A stretch of 24,379 bases of DNA from Bifidobacteriaceae bacterium (GTDB lineage: Bacteria > Actinomycetota > Actinomycetes > Actinomycetales > WQXJ01). Of the stretch, positions 7,102 through 13,286 are shown piece after piece. The stretch covers positions 1-24,379 of the forward strand of contig JAISCU010000254.1 in assembly GCA_031265345.1 (NCBI GenBank). Direction: 5' to 3'. How positions within the stretch are numbered: position 1 is the first letter of the stretch; each line of letters opens with the position of its first letter. The position numbers and the translations under genes were made by a program. A model generated the notes under the pieces. That model saw nothing but the letters and a program-made list of their open reading frames with translations. It was not told the DNA's origin and searched no databases.

Positions 7102-7812
7102 TCAGATTCCATCGGGCTCGATCCCACACACCTGCCACGATCGTCCGACCAAGGCAATGCAGGACCCCGGGGCCACGATGAGCGGCACGCCCCGCGTGTC
7201 CTCAACTGCAGAAGTCGGGACGAGGTGACACTTTCAAGGGTTCAAGAAACGTACTTGCCGCCGTGAGACCGGGGCGCACACTACACCATGTCTGGATCCA
7301 TCTTGAAAGGGCTCACACCGCAACGCACCGTCATCAATGACGTCATAGTCATGGTGAAGCGAGAACTCGTCGACTGGGTCGGAGGTCCGTTTCTCGCCTG
7401 TCTCTACTTCGGTGTTGATGTCCCACACTGACCATGGCGTCCCCACCATCGTCGTGGTCGCGTACGACAGCGACCTGATCCGTGACGGCGAGCAGCTTGA
7501 GCGGGAAATATTCACTATCAGCGTCGTCTGGGAAGAACACACGATTTGAGACCCGCCATTCACCATCGCCCTTCTCGTCGGAGCGGGCGCCATTGCCCGA
7601 GGAGGCCAACACGCCGAGCAGCGCCATGATCGCTCCTCCGACGACGATCACACCCGCAAGGGCACCCGTCCCAGCGCTTTTCGATCTCCGGGGCATGTCC
7701 CGGCACCGGGCCATAGGCAGAGGACCAGACCTACGATGGGGATCAAGAAGCCGGAGGCACTCCATCATTGCGTACGGTGCTTCGGTCCCGGCGGTGGGCC
7801 CTGATTGGCTAT
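7102..7812 (-). pseudogene. Decayed gene for a small two-helix membrane protein with a Cys-containing C-terminal domain
   Basis: About 237 codons can be rebuilt. A Shine-Dalgarno AAAGGA (7821-7826) lies eight bases before ATA (7810-7812), then ANQGPPPGPKHRTQ, an in-frame TGA (7765-7767), and a hydrophobic helix FLIPIVGLVLCLWPGAG. A -1 shift near 7690-7700 leads to RRSKSAGTGALAGV and a second helix (GVIVVGGAIMALLGVLASS), then an outer segment DEKGDGEWRVSNRVFFPDD. A +1 shift at the C run 7441-7444 leads to TPWSVWDINTEVETGEK and onward. A second in-frame TGA (7234-7236) is followed by a still protein-like frame (PLIVAPGSCIALVGRSWQV) to TGA 7102-7104. Two close helices after a Pro-rich start recall DUF4190-type proteins, but I do not assign a family. 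It begins 38 bases after the gene upstream, so the two formed an operon. Consensus errors could explain the shifts but less easily the stops and the lost start codon. Confidence 0.6.
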
Positions 7813-7850
7813 TCCAAGATTCCTTTCAGCTGTATCCCCGGCAGCCGCCG

Positions 7851-8801
7851 CTAGAGATCGCCGCTGGTGCCGAACACGCAGAGCTCACTGGAGTCCCAAA
7901 CCCTCTCCCAACCCGCTGCGGCATCGCATTCGTACAATCCGTTCCGGGCCAACAGTATCCAACCAGCAGGGTTCTCAAGGCGGCGTTGGACGTCGGCGGC
8001 GACTGCCTCCGAGATGTCCCAAGTGAACAGGCTCCTGGACGAGCCCAGATCAATGGTCGCAACCTCGCCCACTCCCATTCTTTCGAAAGCTCGGCTGTTC
8101 CAGGATGCCCGTTGCATTTCTGGAAATCCATACTGCATACCGTTGTGCGTGTAAGTCGTGCAATAGCTGGGTGTGGCCTGGGCCTCGGAGCAGATGTCCC
8201 TCTATAGAGCGCGCGAAAGTCCCAGGCCGGGTACGGCGACGCCTTCCCCGGCGTCGTGTTGGCAATTGTCACTGTCCCACTCATCGTGGGCGAGATCGGT
8301 CCTGGTTGGCCTTGGCCGGGTCGACCTCGGCCCTCAACGCCTTGATTGCAGCGCCCAATCGATCCACCTCGGCGGCCAGAGAGTCAATCTGCGCGTTGAT
8401 CGCGTCCGCAGTCTCAGCCATTTCCGGAACGTCCGGCTCTTGCGCTCCTTCCGCTTCGCTGATGGCTTAGGGCAACCCGTCCAGCACCCCCAGGTCATCG
8501 AAACTCGCCGGGGCGGCGTCCGAGAGCCCGCGTCCGGTCTTGATCAGACCTTGGAGTTCGACCCATTTGTCCTTGACAGCCTTCGCCGAAGCCTCTTCGG
8601 CGGCCTCACGCTTTCGTTGACTGGTAACTGTCACGCCAACGACCAAGATGATCACCAGGATGGCCGCGAGCAACGCGCCGCCCCGACCAAGATGGCCGCC
8701 TTGGTCTTGATGGACAATCGCCTCCAACCGCGCGTTTGACCGGGCGGAGGGCCCACCGGTTCCTCCAGCTTGTGATCAGCGGATTCGAAGGGTTCCGTCA
8801 T
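7851..8801 (-). pseudogene. Decayed gene for a single-pass membrane-anchored protein with a C-terminal extracytoplasmic domain
   Basis: About 316 codons can be rebuilt from ATG 8801. The pieces in order are MTEPFESADHKLEEPVGPPP and LSIKTKAAILVGA, then a -1 shift near 8676-8684 inside the helix, which continues GALLAAILVIILVVGVTV. A charged stalk follows (KREAAEEASAKAVKDKWVEL), then an in-frame TAA (8467-8469). After it come AISEAEGAQEPDVPE and a coiled coil (AINAQIDSLAAEVDRLGAAI). A +1 shift near 8296-8312 leads to DLAHDEWDSDNCQHD, then an in-frame TAG (8202-8204), and finally DICSEAQATPSYC through AGWILLARNGLYECD to TAG 7851-7853. Shorter intact frames remain: 8467-8727, 8281-8421 and 7851-8138. 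They could be called as small genes, but each breaks where the next frame takes over with coding-like sequence. No family recognised. Confidence 0.6.
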
Positions 8802-8869
8802 TGGGGGTTCCAATCGCTTGTAGGGGTGAACACCAGATACGCGGGGATTACGAAAAGGAGTCCAATGAT
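8798..8869 (-). other. Short hydrophobic reading frame before the decayed operon, start unclear
   Basis: On the minus strand a frame reading IIGLLFVIPAYLVFTPTSDW ends at TGA 8798-8800, which overlaps the ATG of the next gene (ATGA), as coupled genes do. No ATG, GTG or TTG opens it at a sensible place. A purine-rich GGGGGAGGGG (8871-8880) lies six bases before ATT (8864-8866), which would give about 22 residues. It may be the end of another decayed membrane gene, a peptide with a non-standard start, or chance. Confidence 0.25.
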
Positions 8870-8878
8870 GCCCCTCCC

Positions 8879-8894
8879 CCTGCAAATTTGCAGG
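8879..8894. promoter_or_regulatory. Perfect 16-bp palindrome, possible operator
   Basis: CCTGCAAATTTGCAGG is a perfect palindrome 78 bases upstream of the decayed membrane-protein operon and 106 bases after the end of the RelE-type toxin gene. Its AT-rich centre suits a homodimeric repressor site. No -10 box is obvious beside it. Confidence 0.35.
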
Positions 8895-8901
8895 CAAGAC
8901 T

Positions 8902-8937
8902 CGCTTCAAGGCTTCACGCCGCGATCTGCTTGAAGCG
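8902..8937 (-). terminator. Stem-loop after the RelE-type toxin gene
   Basis: CGCTTCAAG (8902-8910) and CTTGAAGCG (8929-8937) form a perfect 9-bp stem with an 18-base loop, about 64 bases after the toxin stop. No T-tract follows in either direction, so it may be a weak or factor-assisted terminator, or only a structured 3' end. The remaining bases between 8938 and 9000 show nothing else. Confidence 0.35.
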
Positions 8938-9000
8938 TCATTTCGACGCCGACCAGCAATCCTGCGGCCGACGCCCGGCCTCAATCCTCGACGATTTCGG

Positions 9001-9384
9001 CTATTTCGAGCCAGGCACGGGTGGCTCTTGTGACAGAACCGTCGTGATAGGCACCTCACCAAGGCGGCTCCGTGCGCGGCCTTTGACCATGCGTTCGATC
9101 CATGCGGGATCCCGGCGCGCATGAGCCACTGCCAGGACCCTGACCGAGTCATCTGTGATTCGGTACAGAACGATGTAGGGGAACACTCGTAAGGAGACGT
9201 GCCGGTAGTCGTCAAAGGTACCGCGTCCGAGGTAAGGGAAGGCCGCCAACAAGTTGATGGTCTGATGAAAGTCACCGCGCAACCGCGAGGGCAGATCCGA
9301 AGAGGTTCTCCGATAATAGTCCGCCGCGCTAGCGAGATCCTCCGCGACGGCCGGATGGAATCTTGGTGCCTCTCTCATCCCCAT
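9001..9384 (-). CDS. RelE/ParE-type toxin
   Basis: This 127-residue protein has the RelE/ParE fold pattern: FHPAVAEDLASAADYYRR (8-25), SRLRGDFHQTINLLAAFPYL, RHVSLRVFPYIVLYRI and VRVLAVAHARRDPAWIERM. The family includes ribosome-dependent mRNA nucleases (RelE) and gyrase poisons (ParE), and sequence alone does not separate them. A tail of about 25 residues after IERM extends past the usual end. Two starts are possible, ATG 9384 or ATG 9378. The second overlaps the antitoxin stop as ATGA. The gene lies downstream of and overlaps its antitoxin gene. A remnant of a related toxin is present near 7015-7101. Confidence 0.87.
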   Translation of the reverse strand: MGMREAPRFHPAVAEDLASAADYYRRTSSDLPSRLRGDFHQTINLLAAFPYLGRGTFDDYRHVSLRVFPYIVLYRITDDSVRVLAVAHARRDPAWIERMVKGRARSRLGEVPITTVLSQEPPVPGSK

Positions 9385-9596
9385 TTGTCTTGCAGCCTGG
9401 CGTCAAGCTCTTCCCATGAGAGACCGAGGGAAGGATCAGCGTCCATTTCTGCGTCGCGCTGGCGAACGATGGATTTCTCTTCCTCCGTCAAGTCGGACTC
9501 ACTGGAAATGAGCGAGCGCTCGAGGAGGTCGATCACATCCACGCGCTCAGCCATCGTAAGTGCTCCGAGGTGCTCTTGAAGCGTCACGCTGACCAT
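9375..9596 (-). CDS. Antitoxin of the addiction-module component (TIGR02574-like) type
   Basis: This 73-residue acidic, helical protein contains AERVDVIDLLERSLISSES followed by LTEEEKSIVRQRDAEMDADP and LSWEELDARLQDKWG. That is the pattern of the short antitoxins usually paired with RelE/ParE toxins: repeated helices with an LLxSL-type stretch and a SWEEL-like C-terminus. Such antitoxins often lack a recognisable DNA-binding domain. ATG 9596 follows TAGAAT by exactly six bases with no Shine-Dalgarno sequence, so the operon mRNA is probably leaderless. The gene overlaps the toxin start by ten bases (or four with the internal ATG). Confidence 0.85.
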   Translation of the reverse strand: MVSVTLQEHLGALTMAERVDVIDLLERSLISSESDLTEEEKSIVRQRDAEMDADPSLGLSWEELDARLQDKWG

Positions 9597-9608
9597 GGTG
9601 CGATTCTA
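9597..9608 (-). promoter_or_regulatory. Predicted leaderless promoter of the RelE-family module
   Basis: TAGAAT (9603-9608, minus strand) lies six bases before ATG 9596, the same hexamer and spacing as relA. The expected +1 is the A of the start codon. No -35 hexamer or inverted repeat is evident. Confidence 0.6.
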
Positions 9609-9630
9609 ACGCAGGGACGCGCCCGGAATC

Positions 9631-10134
9631 TCAGTCATGGCCATTCGCCCAAGCAGGCGCTTGCGCCCCCCGAGCGTTGGCGTACGCGCGCGTCCCGGCC
9701 TGAATCCCCCCATAGGCAATGCCCGCCAGCGGCCAGATGACCCATGACACCCCCCACGCCGAGGACCACAGTAGTGACCAGGCCAGGTAGACCAGCAGGA
9801 TGATCGGCCAGAATAGGGCGGCGGTCACCGACAAGAAAGAGCCGTGTCCTGGCGCTGGCCGCGATGGCTCCGGACCCGGTGGCGGGGGCGGAACCTGGCC
9901 AGGCGGCATCGTCCACGGCTGTGGAGGGTCTCTCAACGCTGCCACCAATTCGTCGGCCGAGCCGAACTCTGCCACGACCCGACCCAGCGCCTCGTCGGGG
10001 CTCTTTCCCTCCGCCAGGAGCGCGGCGTACTTCTCTTCCAGGTCGGCCTGCAGCTCGGATTTCAGACGCGCCAGCTCCCGCGTCGGCGGGTAGGAGCCGA
10101 AAGTGTTGTCGAGGTAGATGCGAATCGGATCCAT
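9631..10134 (-). CDS. HAAS-domain membrane protein paired with a PadR regulator
   Basis: This 167-residue protein starts with a helical domain (1 to about 68: YPPTRELARLKSELQADLEE, then GKSPDEALGRVVAEFGSADEL) that matches the HAAS/DUF1700-type module encoded next to PadR-family regulators. A Pro/Gly linker follows (about 73-98). Two hydrophobic segments come next (about 103-125 and 128-148, rich in Trp), then a short hydrophilic tail. The HAAS module is proposed to link PadR-type regulators to membrane partners. A signalling role here is inference. The ATG at 10134 lies one base after the padR stop, so the two are one operon. No transporter or permease domain is fused. Confidence 0.8.
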   Translation of the reverse strand: MDPIRIYLDNTFGSYPPTRELARLKSELQADLEEKYAALLAEGKSPDEALGRVVAEFGSADELVAALRDPPQPWTMPPGQVPPPPPGPEPSRPAPGHGSFLSVTAALFWPIILLVYLAWSLLWSSAWGVSWVIWPLAGIAYGGIQAGTRAYANARGAQAPAWANGHD

Positions 10135-10135
10135 G

Positions 10136-10525
10136 TCAGGCGACCTCCTTTTGGTCGATGAATTTGAGCACGATCTCTTGGGTCAGGCGCCACTCGGCGC
10201 ACTTCGCGCGGCAATAGTCCTGGCCGAGGCCGGTCACCCGGTAGTAGACGCGCGGCCTGCCATGGGTGGCGCCGCCGTCGAAGGACTCGACCAGCGCCCG
10301 TGTCTCCATTCTGGTCAGCGCCGAGTAGAGGGTGGTCTCCTTCATCACGTACGCTCCCCCGGTCAGTTCGCGGATGCGGTGGGCTATCTCGTACCCGTAG
10401 GAGGGCCGCTCGCGCAGCACCGCCAGGATCATCGTGTCGACGTACCCACGGATGACATCCGGGCTGATGGCGTTCGAGGGCTCCGCCTCCCGTCCCGGTT
10501 CGACCAACGGATGGCCTTCATCCAT
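10136..10525 (-). CDS. PadR-family transcriptional repressor
   Basis: This 129-residue protein has a PadR winged helix: GYVDTMILAVLRERPSYGYE (27-46), IAHRIRELTGG, KETTLYSALTRMETRALVES (with the TLYxxLxRLE-like recognition helix) and GRPRVYYRVTGLG, the beta-wing. A C-terminal dimerisation helix ends in FIDQKEVA. The first about 22 residues are an acidic extension. PadR proteins repress small operons until a ligand or membrane signal releases them. Here the co-transcribed target is the HAAS membrane protein. ATG 10525 lies six bases after TAATCT with no Shine-Dalgarno sequence. A 7-bp inverted repeat covers that -10 box, which predicts autorepression. Confidence 0.9.
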   Translation of the reverse strand: MDEGHPLVEPGREAEPSNAISPDVIRGYVDTMILAVLRERPSYGYEIAHRIRELTGGAYVMKETTLYSALTRMETRALVESFDGGATHGRPRVYYRVTGLGQDYCRAKCAEWRLTQEIVLKFIDQKEVA

Positions 10526-10557
10526 CCCGCAAGATTACCACGTCACGCGGGGTAATC
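10526..10557 (-). promoter_or_regulatory. padR promoter with overlapping inverted-repeat operator
   Basis: A -10 box TAATCT (minus strand, 10532-10537) lies six bases before the padR ATG, again leaderless in form. The repeat GATTACC-N11-GGTAATC (arms 10533-10539 and 10551-10557) overlaps it. A dimer bound there would exclude RNA polymerase. The arms do not match the ATGT/ACAT core of classical PadR sites, so assignment to PadR rests on position. Confidence 0.55.
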
Positions 10558-10688
10558 GCCGATCGACCGTCGCCGGGCGCGGCCCGGCAACAAAGCGACC
10601 CGGCGCAGTTCTGGCCGCGAGGCGGCGAGCCTGGACCGGCAAGCCTCCAGGCCACCCGCTGGACGAGCATGCCGCCAAGCACCGCGTA

Positions 10689-10841
10689 TCCCTAAACCAC
10701 CGCGGCAGGGGCACGGGGACGCGCGACGGTGGTTTAGGGACACTCGCAGAAAAGGGCCCCCGCGCCGACAACGGGCTGACCTGCGCAAACGCGCGGAACC
10801 AGCCCGGCGGCATCGTCCACTCGGTGACCTAAACCACCGCG
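10689..10841. repeat. CCTAAACCACCG motif: 14-bp inverted repeat plus a third copy
   Basis: TCCCTAAACCACCG (10689-10702) and its exact complement CGGTGGTTTAGGGA (10727-10740) enclose 24 bases. A third copy, CCTAAACCACCGCG, occurs at 10828-10841 and is identical to 10691-10704 over 14 bases. The block lies in the 415-base gap between padR and the plus-strand membrane gene. I see no convincing gene in that gap and no other feature besides the padR promoter. It could be an interspersed repeat, a small mobile-repeat remnant or a multi-site operator. Confidence 0.75.
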
Positions 10842-10940
10842 AGAGCCGACACGACACGCGCATCACGTAGACTGAAAGTGCATCCCGCGCCACGCACGAC
10901 AGGACGCGAACCAGGTAGCTGACAAACGGGGGGCGGCGAC

Positions 10941-11630
10941 ATGGAGAGCGGGCAGAAGACGCCCCGGTGGTGCCGATTCGCGCCCGGACTGGTCGCGGCG
11001 ACGGGTGCCATGGTGTTCATGGTCTGGCTGGCGGCGGCCAAGTGGGAATCGCTGCCCACGATTGTGGTGACCCGCCAGGCCGCAGACCAGCACGGCGAGA
11101 CAACTGTCCCCAGAGCGCTCGCGGCCCTGACCATGCCGGGCGTATTGCTGCTCTTGACCATCCTGTTCTGCGTAGCGGTCGCGATTGGCCGCGACAACGA
11201 CAGTCCAGTGCGGACGGCGCTGACGGGCGGCGCGCGGGCGCCACGCGGACTGGGCTGGGCGCTGGTCGGCCTGTCCCCGGTGCTCGCCGTGGCCCAAGCC
11301 GGAGGGCTGAGCGAATTCGCGGGCGAGCCTTTCCAGGCGACCAAATGGATCACGGTGGCGGTCGGCTGGCTGATGATCTGCTGCGCGTTCGGTGTGGTCG
11401 AACGCCCGGCCCCGAACCATGCCGCCCGGAAACCGACAACCGCCAACCCGCCCCTCTACAACACCGGCGCCGTGATCCTCGCCTCCTCAGGCGCGCTCGG
11501 ATCGGTGATCGCGCTGGCGGGGCCATGGCTGGCGGGGGTGGTCATAATCGGAGTCGGAATGCTCGCCGGGTGCGGTCTGATGCTCACCTCAGGAGTCATT
11601 CTCCTCGCGGGCGGCAACGCCAGACCCTAG
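10941..11630 (+). CDS. Six-helix membrane protein of unknown function
   Basis: This 229-residue protein has about six predicted membrane segments: 15-34 (PGLVAATGAMVFMVWLAAA), 62-85 (MPGVLLLLTILFCVAVAIG), 104-121, 133-152 (WITVAVGWLMICCAFGVV), 175-192 and 195-221. The first helix is followed by an outer stretch KWESLPTIVVTRQAADQHGE. A helix followed by a loop of this kind resembles DUF1648/SdpI-like proteins, but the similarity is weak and I assign no function. ATG 10941 follows a G-rich stretch (GGGGGGCGGCG) that could bind the ribosome. It is the only plus-strand gene in the accessory stretch. Its stop overlaps the stop codon of convergent apt by four bases. Confidence 0.72.
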   Translation: MESGQKTPRWCRFAPGLVAATGAMVFMVWLAAAKWESLPTIVVTRQAADQHGETTVPRALAALTMPGVLLLLTILFCVAVAIGRDNDSPVRTALTGGARAPRGLGWALVGLSPVLAVAQAGGLSEFAGEPFQATKWITVAVGWLMICCAFGVVERPAPNHAARKPTTANPPLYNTGAVILASSGALGSVIALAGPWLAGVVIIGVGMLAGCGLMLTSGVILLAGGNARP

Positions 11631-12169
11631 ACAGTCCAGATGCAGTCCAGGTCGCGCCCCGGAAGCTTCGCACGCCCGCCCAGGAAGGCCAGCTCGATCA
11701 GGAAACTCATGCCGACTATCCGGGCGCCCGCCCGCTCCAGCAAGTCGGCGGCCGCGGCGGCGGTCCCACCGGTGGCCAGCACATCGTCCATGATGACCAC
11801 GCGCGTGCCGGGCCGGATCGCGTCCTCGTGCATCTCCAACGAGGCCTCGCCGTACTCCAAGGCGTAGGACTCGCGCAATGTCACACCCGGCAGTTTGCCG
11901 GGCTTCCGCAATGGGACAAAGCCCAGCCCGGCGTGGAAGGCGGCGGGGGCGGCCAGGATGAAGCCGCGCGCCTCGATCCCGACCACCAGTTCCGCCCCGA
12001 CCCGCTCCAAGAAGTCCGCCAGGTACTCGATCACCTGGCCGAAGGCGTACGAATCGGCCAGCAGCGGCGTGATGTCCTTGAACACGACGCCCGGAGTGGG
12101 GAAATCGGGTATGTCCCGGCAGTGCGTCTCGACCAGGTCCCGGATCAGGTCGGGGGAGACCGAACTCAT
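11627..12169 (-). CDS. apt: Adenine phosphoribosyltransferase
   Basis: This 180-residue protein, the family's usual length, converts adenine plus PRPP to AMP in purine salvage. It shows FPTPGVVFKDITPLLAD near the N-terminus, GIEARGFILAAPAA (64-77), PLRKPGKLPG and the PRPP-binding loop VVIMDDVLATGGT (124-136). ATG 12169 is preceded by a GAGAGGTGAG-like ribosome site and lies seven bases after the secF stop, so it is the last gene of the yebC-ruv-sec chain. In many actinobacteria relA follows directly. Here accessory genes are inserted and apt instead converges on a plus-strand membrane gene, with a four-base overlap of the two 3' ends. Confidence 0.96.
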   Translation of the reverse strand: MSSVSPDLIRDLVETHCRDIPDFPTPGVVFKDITPLLADSYAFGQVIEYLADFLERVGAELVVGIEARGFILAAPAAFHAGLGFVPLRKPGKLPGVTLRESYALEYGEASLEMHEDAIRPGTRVVIMDDVLATGGTAAAAADLLERAGARIVGMSFLIELAFLGGRAKLPGRDLDCIWTV

Positions 12170-12176
12170 TGAAAGC

Positions 12177-13286
12177 TCACCTCTCGGAGCGCGCTTTGCG
12201 CCGCGGCTGGGCCTCGTGCCCGCGGTGCTCGCCGGCCTTCATGGCCCCGATCCCGGCCAGGGCCGCTGTTCCCATGCCCGCGTCGGCGCCGGAAGCGATG
12301 GCGGCGGCGCGCTTGGCCAGCACCCGCGCGGTGTGCTCCCGGATCGAGGCCTGGCGGTTGCGCAGGGCCACTTCCAACGGCGTGGCCAGGAAGATCGAGG
12401 AGTAGGTCCCGGCAGCCATGCCGACGAACAGCGCCAGCGAGATGTCCTGCAGCGACGAGGGCCCCAGCAGCGCCCAGCCGATGAACAGGATCGCGCCGAC
12501 CGGCAGCAACGCCACCACCGACGTGTTGATCGAGCGCACCATGGTCTGGTTGACCGCCAGGTTGGCGGCCTCGCCGTAGGTGTATTGCGACTGGTCCAGC
12601 ACGCCCTCGGTGTTCTCGCGGACTTTGTCGAACACCACCACCGTGTCGTACATCGAGTAGCCCAGCACCGTCAGGAACCCGATCAGGGTCGCGGGGGTGA
12701 CCTCGAAACCGACCACCACATACACACCCACGGTCACCAGCAGGTCGTGGATCAGGGCGGTGATCGCGGACACGGCCATCGCCCAGTTGCGGAAGTAGAG
12801 GATCATCGCGACCGCGACCAGGGCCAGGAAGATGATCGAGCCGCGCAGGGCCTTGCCGGACACGTCGGTCCCCCAGGACGCCGCCACCATCTGGTTCGAC
12901 ACCTCGGCGGTCTCGACGTCGTAAGCCTCGGCCAGGCCGTTGCGGATCGACTGCGTCTGGTCGGCCGTGACGTCGCCGATCTGGACCCGCACGCCGCCGT
13001 CGCCGAGCGAGGTGATCTTGGGGGCCGAATCGCCGCCCAGCACGTCATGGACCACGTCCAGGGCCGGCCCTTGGTCGGTCGAGGAGGTCCCGGACACCCT
13101 GAACTCAGTCCCGCCGACGAACTCCATGCCCAGTTGCGGCCCCGGCTTGAACAGCAGCACCGTGCAGACCACCAGCACGGCGGCGGCCACACCCAGCCAG
13201 ATCCTGATCTTCGGCACCACTTTGTAGGACCGGCGACCGGTGTAGAGGTCGTTGCCCCATTGCGAGAATGAGAATCCCTTAGCCAT
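12177..13286 (-). CDS. secF: Protein translocase subunit SecF
   Basis: This 369-residue protein has one N-terminal membrane helix (about 31-47), an outer domain beginning GPQLGMEFVGGTEFRVSG, and a block of five further helices. The conserved RND-like motifs include YFRNWAMAVSAITALIHDLL, YDTVVVFDKVRENTEG and MVRSINTSVVALLPVGAILF. With SecD it forms the proton-driven complex that helps SecYEG-SecA complete export across the membrane. ATG 13286 overlaps the secD stop by eight bases. The last about 60 residues are a basic Ala/Arg-rich tail, probably cytoplasmic, beyond the family core. Confidence 0.96.
   Translation of the reverse strand: MAKGFSFSQWGNDLYTGRRSYKVVPKIRIWLGVAAAVLVVCTVLLFKPGPQLGMEFVGGTEFRVSGTSSTDQGPALDVVHDVLGGDSAPKITSLGDGGVRVQIGDVTADQTQSIRNGLAEAYDVETAEVSNQMVAASWGTDVSGKALRGSIIFLALVAVAMILYFRNWAMAVSAITALIHDLLVTVGVYVVVGFEVTPATLIGFLTVLGYSMYDTVVVFDKVRENTEGVLDQSQYTYGEAANLAVNQTMVRSINTSVVALLPVGAILFIGWALLGPSSLQDISLALFVGMAAGTYSSIFLATPLEVALRNRQASIREHTARVLAKRAAAIASGADAGMGTAALAGIGAMKAGEHRGHEAQPRRKARSER

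Noticed and set aside
7482..8207. Plus-strand frame of 241 codons over the decayed membrane genes
   Set aside because: The minus strand gives two membrane helices, coiled coil and coupled gene boundaries. The plus product has no helix, domain or ribosome site.
7102..8801. In-frame TGA, TAA and TAG read as sense codons (alternative genetic code or selenocysteine)
   Set aside because: All the intact genes end at ordinary TGA, TAG or TAA codons, the broken genes also need frameshifts, and no SECIS-like hairpin was apparent. Decay or consensus error is simpler.
10535..10893. Minus-strand frames of 92 and 116 codons in the padR to membrane-gene gap
   Set aside because: They run through the inverted repeats, have no ribosome site and give Arg/Pro-rich products without motifs.
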